From: Acridotheres tristis
Lineage: Eukaryota; Chordata; Aves; Passeriformes; Sturnidae
Length of the DNA stretch: 64,000 nucleotides
Reading direction: 5' to 3'
Assembly: GCA_037013685.1 (NCBI GenBank)
Contig: CM072893.1
Span: 23,021,736 to 23,085,735 of the forward strand
The notes below the pieces were generated by a model. The model was not told the DNA's origin, did not search any database, and worked only from the letters and a program-made list of their open reading frames with translations. Below, in pieces: positions 1-12,560 of this stretch. Each line of letters opens with the position of its first letter. The first letter of the stretch is position 1. Position numbers and translations under genes: made by a program.

Positions 1-891
1 GATGTGGGGCAGGATTGTACCATCTTACTCATCTGCCTGAGACCACTGCTCTTGTGGCTGACATGCAGAAGGAAATGTAACAATTCCTCAGCTGTTGCAA
101 TGTGTGGCCTGGGGTATACACTTGAGTCACATTCACCAATGGTTTCACTCGATACACCAGGCAGCAACCTCAGGCAGCTAAGACATGGACATAATTTTGC
201 TTCTGCTGCCAGAAGGTTGCAGTGGGGAGAAAGACCAAGGTGAAAATGGATCAGAAATCACTAAACCCAACTTAAATTTTCCAGAAAGCACATACCAGAC
301 TCTCCTTGTTGGACACAGGGATTAAAAAAAAGAATTGTTTTGAATTGGTAAGAAATTTGCATTACTATATATAAAGGACAAAGAAATATTGTTTTATTAG
401 ACCATCCTTTCTCCTTTTTATCCATTAGTAATTTATATGAACATAAAATAAACAAGAGCAGGTCATTTTTCAGGTTATTAACCTGGATACCATCTCCAAG
501 AAAATTTACCTTCAAGGGCAATAAAAAGTTTAATTGTTGTAGAACATTTCAAGAGTCTTGATCAGAGGTAAGGCAAAATATACTACAAACAAGACAGGAA
601 CAATTACAGAAGAAAAGGCTGAAGAGGTCTTGATGAACACCAACCAGACAAAGGTAAAACTAGAGTCACAGTTGACTGAACTATACTGAAGCATACATTT
701 CTTCAGACTCATCAAACTCCCCTGAAAACTAAATCTCTGTGTCTGATTTTCCTGGGTACAATGTGACTTGCTCAGACTTCAAAGAAGAAAAGATTTGCAT
801 GAGCACAAGCCAGACTTCAGCTTCCAGAAGCATTTAAGGATTCAAATAGCTAGAAAGTTTTATCGCATTTTTAAAGAGACTGATCACATAC
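1..891 (-). other. BTRC: BTRC intron 3 (partial)
   Basis: AT-rich sequence running from the exon 3 donor to the window edge. I searched the minus strand for the next BTRC exon and found none. I see no recognisable repeat, RNA gene or conserved-looking block. The short open frames here have no resemblance to known proteins. Confidence 0.9.
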
Positions 892-969
892 CTGTCTAAG
901 TGAATTCTTCTCAGGAATGATCTTCCTAGGGGGCTCATCATTATTACAGTCTTCTCTCTCAGAGGAATT
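892..969 (-). CDS. BTRC: BTRC coding exon 3 (residues 53-78)
   Basis: A 78-nt, 26-codon, phase 0/0 exon on the minus strand. It begins NSSEREDCNNDEPPRKIIPE and ends KNSLRQ, matching beta-TrCP1 just upstream of the region leading to the dimerisation domain. The acceptor is ctttctttcacag and the donor is CAG/gtatgtga, a much better donor than that of exon 2. From memory, human has Gly at the position that is Asp here (eleventh residue of the exon). Exon 4, which starts with a TYNSC-type sequence in other vertebrates, is not between here and position 1, so it must lie beyond the left edge. Confidence 0.95.
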
Positions 970-2324
970 CTGTGAAAGAAAGTAAGCTTTAATTCAGTTC
1001 TTATCCCTAATATTACTCTGCGAGGAGAAAAGAAACAGAATATTTTTCCTACACATGCTGTAGCATTTTACATATACACATACTGCAGGCTAACTTGTAC
1101 TTTTATGCCAAACAGCTTGTTATGGCAGAGAAAGAATTTCTCCTCCTCAACACAACAATGCACCACTGTGCAGGTATCTATTGAAGAAGCCTGTGCTTTA
1201 GGGATTTATTCTGAAACTACCAATAACAGCCACTTCCAAAAGCTGAAATGGTGGTTGTATCAGCATGGCAACACTGGTGCTCCTGAACACCCTAGAACAG
1301 CCATTTAAAACAGTGGAACCTGTTGAAAACAAGAGGTTGTTAATGGGTGCAACTGTTGTTCTCTATGCCCCTATGTTTTTAATCTGCCTAACAATTATTA
1401 ATTGCACTGAGTCTTCCTGGCTGCCTAAAATCATAGAGAAATTATGGTGGAGCTAAATTCTTGTAAAAGAGGTTGTCAGGAAATCCTTCCCAAAAAAAAC
1501 CCCAAATATTGTGTAGGTAGTCTATGATAATACACTATGTTTTTCTCTCCTGCCCCCTGACTAGACATACATGTGCAATTTCGAGAAAGACTGATTCTCC
1601 AAAATGTAAGCTGTCACCTCCAATAAAAAGATCAGTAAGACAAGAGAGAAGGTAGACAAGAAATACAAGGGCTTTTCCAGCATGAATAAAAAATTCAATC
1701 AGGAAAATTTTGTCCTGCTAATGTCATGATTAAAACCAAATATTGCTTGGTTTAAAGACAAACTATAGCTGTATCAGGATGTGAATAGTCTCTTGCAAAT
1801 GTTTAGGTAAAAACTGCTGGATACAGTGGAGAGTCCTGACCTCACTGCCAAAGTCAGCTACTCTGGAAGACAGTGTTCCTTCGCACAGGTTCAGATACAG
1901 CACTGAAGGAAAAATGACTGCCAGCTTTGGGGGAATCCCACACACACATATCTAAAATCAGTTTGATCACCACAGTATTCATAGCCTTGGGCCACATTCC
2001 CACACATTCAGTAGTGAGCAACTAAACAGGTTTTAAAGAGATACAGAAAAACTGCCTAGGAAGAGCTCTGCCAGGAAAAGGGTGGTTTTCCAGTTACTTG
2101 CAGACAAGCTCAGGACTACATCTATTACAGTAGAAGTTTACACTCTGTACCTGTCCCTCACATAACCTGTTCCTCACTGAGCATGGCTGTGCCTGTCTCC
2201 TCACAGACAGCTCCCAGCCCAACACCTCAGGAGAGAGAAGTGGCTTCTGCTGGCAGAGGGGGAGCAGGGCCCTGCGAGCAGTGGCAGCACAGGGCCAGCA
2301 GCAGCAAGGCAGCTGCGGGAAGCC

Positions 2325-2474
2325 AGAGCAGAGCAGAATAGAGCAGAACAGAACAGAGCATATCAGAGCAGAACAGAGCAGAGCAGAGCAGAGCAGAGCA
2401 GAGCAGAGCAGAGCAGAATAGAGCAGAGCATAACAGAACAGAACAAAACAGAACAGAGCAGGGCAGAGCAGAGC
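2325..2474. repeat. GAGCA/GAACA pentanucleotide array
   Basis: About 30 units of a 5-bp repeat, GAGCA with interspersed GAACA, GAATA and GAAAA-like variants. The central stretch (about 2376-2415) is pure. Because 5 is not divisible by 3, all minus-strand frames stay open and give Leu-Cys-Ser-Ala repeats; these are not genes. The flanks (2250-2320, 2475-2560) are locally more G+C-rich than the surrounding intron. Confidence 0.95.
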
Positions 2475-4367
2475 GTGTACCCACGGCGGTGCTGCGGGAT
2501 CTGGCACCAGCAGGGCAGCGCGGAATCACTGCTCTGGGAGCAAAGGGACAGCCAGGAGACAGGGCAGGGACAGGAGCTGTTTGCTGAGAAATGGCAGAGA
2601 AGGGGTGGAGGGAGACAGACGCTACAGTAAAACCCCACTTGGGATGTCATAAACAGGTCAGGAGTAAATCAAGGCTTGCAGACCAACTAGTGATTTTGAA
2701 TTTTTTTTTTAAACAAGATATAGAACTTGTAAGGCACCATGACATTTGGGATGCTGCAACCAGGGTTTTATAATGGAAATCAATCCTAAACAGGCCTGAT
2801 AGATCACTGTAAGAGGGCAGCTTTTAAAAGTTTTTGTATGAGGTCACAGTAATGACCAAGTTATTACATTAAATCCTGCTTTGAAAGAACTGTGATCATA
2901 AAAATACAGGAGCCAGAATCACATATATACAAAAAGGAAGGTCAGACATTAAAGCTGCTCTTTTCCGCTCATGAAATTTATTTTAGTAAGTAGTTCATTC
3001 AAGTTAGGATTTTAATTTTTGTGCTTTGGGGAAAAAAAAAAAGGTCAAGAGTGAAAACTAAAAGAATCTGAGGTGAATTACTACAGATTTCCAGGAAATG
3101 CATTTTGTTGTGGCTGTAGGGTAAAGGGGTTGTTTAGTACTTCTGGATTCATTTTCAACACCCACCCCCTTCCCTACAGTATGTGTCTGATCTATTTCCC
3201 TTTCCAAATAATCTCTCTTCGACAGTAAAATCTTGCATTCTTCTCACCTTTCAAAGCCACTAACATACAAACCTCAAACAAATATCAAAAAGCAGGAAGT
3301 GCTGGTGAACTGTTAGCCCTTATTTTGAAATTTCTAGTTACTGCAGAGCATCAAGTTATCTACTTTTTCTTTAAGCTGAGCATCTAATTTTAAGAGCAAG
3401 CAGAGGACCATTTTGCATTCATTATCTTTATAGGTGGCAAGGCTAAGAGGTTGGCTGAACAAAGACCAGACAAAGACTGCCAAGTGCATATGGTGGTTCA
3501 CAGCTTGGTGTCTCACCATTCTACAGCACCAACACAGCAGCTCCGATAGCAGACTATTAAAGAGGAGCGCTGCTCATGCACTTTTGTCGGCAAGTAAGTT
3601 ACGCTTGGTGAAGACAGAATGACTGGAAAGCATTACACTTAAGAAAAAGCACAGATGTTTATAACTCCCGCTCATTTCTCAGGAAAAAGAAACCTATCAA
3701 TCCAGGTGCAGGTACAGGACCCCGCATATTTCAGGACTAACTGTAGCGGCATGGAAGTGAATTTCACTTGACAGGGCAACACTTAGCCATGGCCAAGGGA
3801 AGAGCATAATGTAATCGACTGAAACGGTACATCTATATATTTCTCCTTGCTGAACAAGGTGGGAGGAGGGATAAACATGTGCGAGGTCAGAATAAGGTTT
3901 GTCTCAGCAGGACTCCAGCGATGCTCTCGGCCACAGGAGAGGCAGACAAAGGGAGGAACCGCTCTGAGCACCCTCTCGTGGTTACTGAAATGCAAGTCCC
4001 GGGCACAGACCTGGAAAGAAGCATTTGGTATCCAGACGGTAAGTTGGGTGTACTCACTGGGAATATTAAAGATCTGCAGCAACTGTACTTCATACATAGT
4101 AGGGGAACGATGGAATTTGTTAGAGGGAAAGAAGCAAAGGAAACTAGTGCACATGGAAAGCTGAAAAGCCATACAAACTCCGTTCCACCAGAGAAAATTT
4201 TTACTTCCCACAGGCAAACCTTCTTGACTAAAGTTGGGCTGGCTAAAAGTGTTTGTGCTTGCATGCAAGGGTCTCTTCTTTTGAACAAATACAGGCGAGA
4301 TTAGATGCTGAAGTCTCCAAAGCACCCCCTTCTTTCCACAGACAGGCAGATTATTTATTTTTTTTCT

Positions 4368-4445
4368 TCCAAGGTCACACAATGACAGGGGAAGTGAGAG
4401 AATGACTGAGAAGTCAGGAAACCCAAGCTCATACTTCTTGTAACC
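4368..4445 (+). mobile_element. MIR-like SINE fragment (weak)
   Basis: The run AAGGTCACACAATGACAG, followed by gagaatgactgagaa and a cccaagctc segment, resembles the part of MIR/CORE-SINE elements that reads aaggtcacacagc...agagct..ga.ccaggtctcc. It is old and degraded, and short enough that chance similarity cannot be excluded. Confidence 0.45.
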
Positions 4446-5229
4446 CTGAACCCTCTCTAACAGAGATTCCTGCAAAGGGGCTCTGCCTTCCATAGCTCAT
4501 TTTTCCTAAAATGGCTACTGCCTGTAACGAGATCCTTTTAAATCTGATTTGCATTTAAAACTTCAGCCTGTAATTAACAGAATATAACTCCATGGCAGGT
4601 TGTCTTAAAGACCACTATGAAATTATTACTATTTAACTCTCCCCATGAAGCCTCCTCCACTACTAAACACAACATGCTACAATGCATACGAAATCCCCAG
4701 ACCGAAGCATTTGACAGGAGATGACATGCAGTATTTTGTGTACGCAGCCCAGCAAAACACTGCTGGGAATGAGATATAATACATGGAGAAATGCACTACC
4801 AGGGACTACCAATTGGGCAGAGCTACCTTTAGTACCGCCTCTCTTGTGGTGGAAATCAAACCCCTGCCAACTGGGAGAGGCTTTCTTTGATGCTGTTCTG
4901 CCCTGCACTAATTATAAAAGAGTACAGACATAGCCTTTTTTCCAAGTGTGTGGAGGTGGGGGTGGGGAGAGGCGTGTGTCTATGTGAAGAGCACAACTAT
5001 TTTTTATGCTTTCAAATTCTTAATCCTGTTTGGAGCTGTCAGTGGGGGTTAATGGAAGCCTTGGATAGGAGAATTCCAATCTGGTTGGCAGATGGATAGG
5101 TTGGTTATAGCTGCATAACTATGTCTTGCCTGCAGGCACAATTCAGAACACTGTTAAAGCAATATAAAGTCTCTGTCAAGCTGAACCATTTGGATCAGTA
5201 GCAAGGAGAAATAATAATAAAAAAGGAGT

Positions 5230-5770
5230 TCATTTCTGGGCCTTGCGTGTTTATGCTAGTATGCAGAAACTGATTAATTGTCATCGTGTGCTGGTCTGCT
5301 ATACCTCGGATTTCTACTTCTGGAGTAGATTTTGCATGCTAATATAATCATTCTCCCTCTTGAGACATTAGCAAATAATCAAATGAAAAACAGGATCATA
5401 ATTTACTGAGATTCGGGCAATTCTCTATGCAAATTTGACTTGTTATTGCTGCTGCCTCGTTAATCTGAATGCCTTTGACAAACTCCTTTGATTTATGAAC
5501 TCATGACAACTCCAATGTGTATATATTTTGCTAGATTGACATTATCATTAAGAGTGGGTGGACTGAGCTCACATGAATGGCTGATTTTATTCGCTGGTGT
5601 CTGCTGCTCAACAGCTGAGCATCTCCTTCTCACAAAGCCCCTGAGCGCCAGGCTCTTCCCATCTACCCATCCATTCATCATCTCGATGTTAATTGGCCCA
5701 GGCTTTAAGCAAATTTTCAACACGATTTAAAGGCACGATGACACTGATTACTGACCCTCTGCCATACGGT
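5230..5770. promoter_or_regulatory. Candidate conserved noncoding element (intron 2)
   Basis: A block with the look of a developmental enhancer: many homeodomain cores (TTAAT/ATTA types such as gattaattgtc and gctaatataatc), a POU octamer ATGCAAAT at 5427-5434, scattered retained CpGs outside any island, and no repeat. The open frames on both strands (5488-5730) show no protein similarity I recognise. Conservation is inferred from texture only; a multi-species alignment would decide it. In this locus such elements are expected to serve LBX1 or FGF8. Confidence 0.42.
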
Positions 5771-8700
5771 GCCTATTGATTAACCTGACAGAGATGATGA
5801 GCTTGAGGGAAACTAGGTGTGTGTGGACCTCGGGGAGGGGAAAAAAAATAATATATTGTTTATGCAGGCAAAACACTTGTCTTTATCCCAAAGGCCAGAA
5901 TTTGTGCTGCACTGGCCCTTAAAACACACTATTGCTTTAAACACCTGCATCCAATACAGAAAATGCTTGCTTGCTTGCTGTGGAAAAATGATTACAAATT
6001 TGATGTCATGTGCAGTCTGTATTTTAATCGAGTTCCCTGATAAATAGACCCCCTCAAGCCAATCAAGTCTCGCTCCAGCCTTTGCATGCGTATACATCAG
6101 TTCGAACAGAAGCCTGGGCAGGGTGTGATTTTAGTGGTATCAGCAGATCCAACTGCATGTAGGAAATCTACTTGGGTATTTTAGGTCTCTAAGCAAATAA
6201 TACAGTGGGAACACAGTGTGCAAACAGTTAGAGTAGAGTAAATGTTCCAAGGGCAAACCGGATGCCAGACATAGCTGTCTCAGTATTTCTGCTGCCACAT
6301 TAAAATAGATGCTTTAGCACACACCAGTGAAATAGTGTATTTTTCCTTTTCCAGTGCAAACTGTTAATATGACCTGACCCTCAAGCTCCAAAGTGCATTG
6401 AATGAACACAGCATTTTATCAGAAATTGAAAATAACTGACATCCTTTTTCATGTTCCTGGAAGTGTCCCTGAGCTGCACTTGGTCCTCCTCACCAAGGAC
6501 AGAAGGGTACTCTCTCAGCCAAGAGGGAGCCACTGAATAAAGAGGTACATCAGCATTCTGTCTGCAAACTGGTGCTGTATGAAAATAAAAGGAGGCAGAA
6601 GGCCTGTTTAACCCCTGCCCAGCCCTGGGTTAAGTCTGTCAATCAGGGCACACTGTTCTTCCCTCCCAATTCAAGCCAACAGCCTGCCAGAAGTCAGGAT
6701 GTTCCTCTTGTTTAGGAGGAGGGGATTTGGGAGAAAGAGGGTATTGCTCTAAGATGCTGCAAAGTTAGTTGTCTTGCAGAAAACAGGACAAAGCATCAGC
6801 AGGTAAAAGTATGGAGAAATTAGCTGTAATTGCCTAATGCCGATGTCAGCCAGAGAGGACTGAAAAGAGAGAGATATGTGTGGAAATAAGTGCCAGTCTA
6901 AGACCAGAGGCACACAGAAGCCTTATGTTCCCTTTCCAATAACCTCTGTAAGTGATAGATGAGTCCAAGCCCATTGTTATCGTTAAGGGACTGTCAGCAT
7001 CCTTATTTTATAAATGCTGTCTGTCAGTTTATAAATATCTCAGCCATTTCAAACAGTGCTAGGATGAATCCTGGCATAGCCAGTGTCAGCCTGAAGCAGT
7101 ATTACTGTTAAAAAAAATAAGTGTCTAAGATACACTAGAAACATGTAAGGCTAGCTTCTCCTTTTTCTCCTATCATGAGGCCCAAAACATTCAAATTCAC
7201 ACTTACTTAGCTGGTCACTACAATATATAAAACCAGTCCTTGGGATTGTTAATGTTCTTTGAGAAGAACTAGTAGAAAGATGCAAGTTTGAAGGCAATTC
7301 TCTGCTGCTCAGTAGATAAAACAAAAATGACAGCTCTAACACACAGGGAGATCCACAGCAATGAAAATGCAGAGATAAGTATCAGACCCCATTCCTCCTC
7401 GGCATTTGCTGCTCTGAACATTCAGCGAGATTAGATGCTTTTAGAGAACACCATAAATTGCAATGTGAAGGCACAAGGGGGTGACTTCAGCCTGGAATGA
7501 AACAGTCAAGTTTCCCAGCTCTTACAAGTTTAAAGTTAGATGGTACTTTTGCAAGGGGTTTTGGCTGAGCATTAGAATGACAGAAGGAAAGGGCAGAGGA
7601 TCTGCAGCCTGCCTTGCAGACTGATAATGGAAAAAGAAAGGGAATAAACTAAAGAGGCCTTCCAGTTCAGTACTTGCTTTCCAGACTGGCATGCACATGT
7701 CTATTCTGTTTATTATTCTATTATCTTCTTAGCTGCACAGAATCATGGCACTTTTTTTTCCTCCAATACATTTATAAATGCCCCGTGATGAAGACTTCAC
7801 CCCCATCTGGAACATTTACAAGTTGAAATTCATGCCCAAGCAGCTCAGGTACCTACTATAACTTAAATTCTTAAAACTGAAGTTCTGAAAGCAGTCAAAA
7901 TGGGAAGTACAACACTATATCTCTGACCAGACACATACATGCATGTTCACACAAGTCCTAATTTGGTCTGCCTCATGTTCACACTGATGATGATGATAAC
8001 CAAAGTTTCAACAACCAGGACAAGATTCTGGTTTTCACATCTGTAGAATGGATCCTTCATGGTTTTCTTTATTTTTCTTTCAAATCAATAATTGAAAAAG
8101 TATAAATTTTCAAAGCAACGAGACTTTATAACAGAATTTCGTAAAATAAAGAAAAGCTTCTTATGACATTCTTTAACTTAGTAATTACTGGTTGCCTATA
8201 AAGAGTAATTTCATGGTGTGGGAAGTCAGCATTACTAGAACAGTAAATTCAGTTTAACATTAAAATACCAAAAACCAGCACAAATATCAAAGATCTCATG
8301 AAGAGATGCATTTCTAACAGCAAAAATCTAGTTGTAGCTAAAAAAAAACCCTACCACTGCCACCATCACCACCCCCTCCCCTGAAATACAGATGCTGGGA
8401 ACATGTCTTTTAGGGGAATTAAAAAAGCTAGCTTCACTTCATCCACATTTTTCAAGAAGGAGAGAGGGAGAGAAAGAGAATATGGCTAATGAGAACAGGC
8501 TTTCCATGTTTCCCAGGAAGCAGCCCTGCTTAACAGTTCTGTTCTATGAATTTAAGAGAGTCAGCAGTGGCAAATTTGTTTTTAATATTCAAGCTTTCAA
8601 GCCTTGCAAGCTAGTTGGCCAATGGCCCTTTCTATTCCAATGTTTGTTGGTGCCTTATTTACACACACATTACATCCAGAGAGCCTTTGAATATAATTTC

Positions 8701-10493
8701 ACGTGGATTAAGGGAAGAACATTTGCTTCTGCTAATCAGGACATCTGGTTATTTTTGTAACTCACAGACATCTGCATTAGGCAGTTTGACTCCCTCATTC
8801 CTCATAACAAGGTTAGGGCTTAAGAAGCCTCAAGGACCTCTAGCTGAATTTTATTATTTGCATTTCCTCACAGCCGGGCTGTTTTGGAATTTCCTTTCCT
8901 AAATAGCACAAATTGATCAGCACCTTCACAGGTACACACATGTTTTTATAGCTAGCACTTTCTATGCATGATTTTATAGCGTACATCTTGTACTCCAAAA
9001 TTTTATGTAGTTCAAAGCTATCTACATCTTTTTAAGGAACAGAAAGCACACATTCCCAAAAAGCATGGCTGAAAACATCCAATTAACCTTACAATACACA
9101 TAATATGGGTATACTTCCAAATATTCAAGCAGATCACCTCCGTAAGACTGGTGTCAGGACTTATTCTGAATCTTATTATCTCTGTGCTTTGGTCTGCCTC
9201 TTCCTACTGACTTACCCTCATACATCTGCTCCTCACATTGAACAAAACAATATTCTTTCTATTCTTCAGGGCAACATTAGTATTTTCTCCCATCTTTTGA
9301 ATTCATGTTAAAATTCCTTTATAACAGTTTCAGCTGGGGTTAAGTTTTTCTGCCACACTGCTGAATTGTGCCACACATACTTCAGGAAGAAGGATTTTGC
9401 ATGCAACAGAAGCCTCTAAGAGAACGGAATCAATCCAGGCTTGGCTCTCACTTCTTTGTTGCTTACATTTTGCTACATTCCTTCCACAAAAATTCATTTT
9501 CAACACTCATACCAGAGTGTAAAAGTACTAAAGTTTGAAATTATACACTCTTATTCACAGTTCGCAGCATTCTTCCCTCCCATGCTCATGAATTGTAGGC
9601 TTTTATCAGTGATTTTCTATGCTGGAATAAGATGTTTTCTTGATTTCTTTCCCCTACATGTAGGGTGGGGGGAAAGCACAAAGTCAGCTTTTACAGGCTC
9701 GGAATATAAGCCAACATTCAAAATACATGTCAAAAATATATTTCTAGTACTAACAAGAGCCAATGGATCCAGGGAGAGTTTTAAAAACTTTTTATTTATT
9801 AAAATTCTCTAGATACAGTTTAACTTTCTTTGTATAATATTTATTACAGCTTCATCTGCATAGGAGCTCCAAGTGCTCTTAGAAACCGGTTGTAAAAGTG
9901 TCTAGTTTTGCTGTAGATTTTGTGTTCTTGATGCCCGAAAGATAGGCTGGAAATAAATCCCCATAGACTGATGTCTATAGAGCAGGTATTTGTTTATTGC
10001 AGTGCTGGTGGTGAGGGGGATAGCTCCACCTAACTCACCCACCCTTGTCAAGTGTTGTGGTACATTTATACAGTAAGTATTGCTTAGTGTTACTGTGTCA
10101 CTACAACATCATCACATTCATGCCAAAACTAATTTACATAGTATGATCTCGTGGTTATAAATAGTTCTTTTGCACTGTGCTTGCACTTCCCCAATTCACA
10201 GGTTGTTGGGGGTCTTTGATGAAGGCTTCCAAGCTCTTCTTCACATCTGAACTTTTCAACTCTTTGAGGCATGCACAGTTATGGTGTTCCTTGGTCTGTC
10301 TGATCTTAACTGGCCTAAATTCTTTGTTTTGTGGCTAATTTGCTTTGCACTTGCCAGTTTTTCATTAGTACTGCATGTATCTATCTCTAAAGCTATCCAC
10401 CTGGCAAGTTTTTCTCTTCGTTTTTGTTTCTGTTCAGCATTAAGCAACTAGTTAACCATATACTCCATTACACTGTATAAAAAGTTATTTATA

Positions 10494-10660
10494 TCAGGTT
10501 ATATAGGTATAAGAGTTATGATTCAGGTTATATAGATATACAAAAAAGTAATGATTTAGGTTATATTAATATAGGGTTATATAGATATATCAGGTTATAT
10601 TGATATCTTATAACTCAAACTATATAAGCACCTTGTAACTTTGATCTAAATTATATAGGC
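10494..10660. repeat. Degenerate AT-rich tandem repeat
   Basis: At least five imperfect copies of a unit like AGGTTATATAGATAT, first spaced about 30 bp apart and then closer. Copies are visible at about 10496, 10523, 10557, 10574 and 10591, with a further diverged one near 10620-10660. The result looks like a young AT minisatellite. No coding or RNA role is apparent. Confidence 0.75.
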
Positions 10661-12239
10661 ATCATCCCTCTTCAAGTATTATTTTCTAACTTTTTAAACT
10701 AGTTCTCTCAAAGAACCAATGCTGTCTCATTGGACTGACTATAAAACTCCTTCCCCTCTCATCCCTGGTGATCACCTACACTTATTATTATAATTTTCTT
10801 TTTCCAAAATTTCTCATTCTGAGCTTTCCTGTCAAACAGACAAAATATCTCCACTTGTCATGACATCTTTCCTCAGAGCCTGTGGCATTCTCACTCCCAA
10901 ACACCCGAATCAACCACACCATCCTTATCTGCTGTTACAGTTTTATACTTTACTTGTTTTTTCCTTCCCATTTTTTATTGCAGGAAAGGGGGAAATGAGA
11001 TACAAAACAAAGGAATGAAGCACAACTTGTCTGTCCCAAGTAAAAATAACAGCATAGGGGAACAAAACTTGTTAACTTTTTAGACACAGTTTCTCCCCTA
11101 AAGCAGCTCGCTTGTTAAGAAATGGCGATTTCTCACTGCACTGTCAGACTGATGGGAATTAACAGCACACTGTCTACACCACCCAATGTGGAGACACCCA
11201 GATCTTTGTCTTAGACAGTGTGAGCCAGGTGACCCTGTAGCCAAAGCTACTTGGTTCTCAGTCTGGAACAGGTTCAAAGTACCTACAGAGTCACCATGGA
11301 GCAGTTTGGATGACACAGCTCCACCTCCCCAATGTGCCTCACAGTAGTAATTAGTCCATACAGTCAGGCTTCGGTGCTTTTTTCCAGCTTCCAAAGCTAC
11401 ATTTATTACAAGAAACATCAATCACACCACTGGACTATGAGACAAATTTAGTTAGCTTCCAATACAGGGTGTGCTTACCTCCATACAGTGCCGTTGCAAA
11501 ACCTCATTGCTGATATGAAAAAAGGTGTGATTGTTCAATCACATTAAGGAAAAAAAATTTACAATCTTCTAATAAAAGAATCAAAAGTTACAGATTAGGC
11601 ATTGCACGTTATAATGTTTGGCTAGCAAGCACTGCAGCCTTTTAACAGCTGCCACCCAAGAAACAAACTCTTGGGTTCTCCTGATTTGGCTAGAGCAAAT
11701 TTAAATGTGGCAACACAACATTTAAACAACAACATTTAAATTTAACACTACTAGGTTCTACCATTATAAAATAATTCCAACTCTAAACCACCATTTTCTT
11801 CAACTAGAACAAGAAGTTACAAAGTATTATTTATTATTTTATTGCGCTGGGTAAGGAAGAAGAGTTGGACATGTTTTGGAGACCATCAAAGAGGGTGAGT
11901 AGCCAAGCAACCAAAGAAGGAAAGATAAAGATGTACATAGGTTCTCACCTTCAGATACCTTAGGGCTGGCAAACGTTTTGTTCTTGTAGGAAATTATACA
12001 GCTCTAGACCACCGCCTATTCTGAGATCCAGTAGTTGCAGCTTTTTTACTACAACACGAATGGCTTATTAAATCTACAGCATATCTGTTTTATTTAACTT
12101 CTTGGTGGAAAGGGGCCAGGAAAACAAAATGTACTTAAATGCTGAATTTTTTTTTCCAGGCTGAATGCCTTTCATCCAGTAAGACATTCAAAGCAGTGAC
12201 CCAGCAAATGGATTGAAAAAGCAATCTTCCGTCTCAGTG

Positions 12240-12560
12240 CCACATTATCATTCCTATTCAGTATTCTCGGTGAGATATCTCAATCAGCTGGATGTGTGTG
12301 TAAGTGACAGCGCAGCCCATTGCTGGGTTAATTAAACATTTGACTTTAACACCCTCCCCATCATTAAGCAAATAAAAACAGATAATTCAAACTGCACTTC
12401 ATCCACGGGGTACACAACATACATGTCAAAATTAAGAGAGTCCAAGGCCCTCGGGGAGTTCTACTCGGGGAGGTAATCAGTTTAAATCTTATCTGGTTTA
12501 TCAATTATTCTATTGATTAAAGCAGGGTGATTATACAAAACTCCCTCCTGCCACATGGGA
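12240..12560. promoter_or_regulatory. Candidate conserved noncoding element (intron 2)
   Basis: A repeat-free block with a 12-bp palindrome TGAGATATCTCA (12271-12282), homeodomain-type motifs (ggttaattaaac, gataattc, tattgattaaag), a TTATCTGG GATA-like motif, and a direct repeat of CTCGGGGAG at 12450 and 12464. The mix of retained CpG and A/T-core motifs is typical of deep vertebrate CNEs. Not verified by alignment. Confidence 0.4.

Noticed and set aside
1..880. BTRC exon 4
   Set aside because: Searched the minus strand for the TYNSC...-type sequence that follows exon 3; not present before the window edge.
2094..2650. Three overlapping minus-strand open frames with Leu-Cys-Ser-Ala repeats
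   Set aside because: Translation of the GAGCA pentanucleotide array, which cannot create stops in those frames; no real gene.
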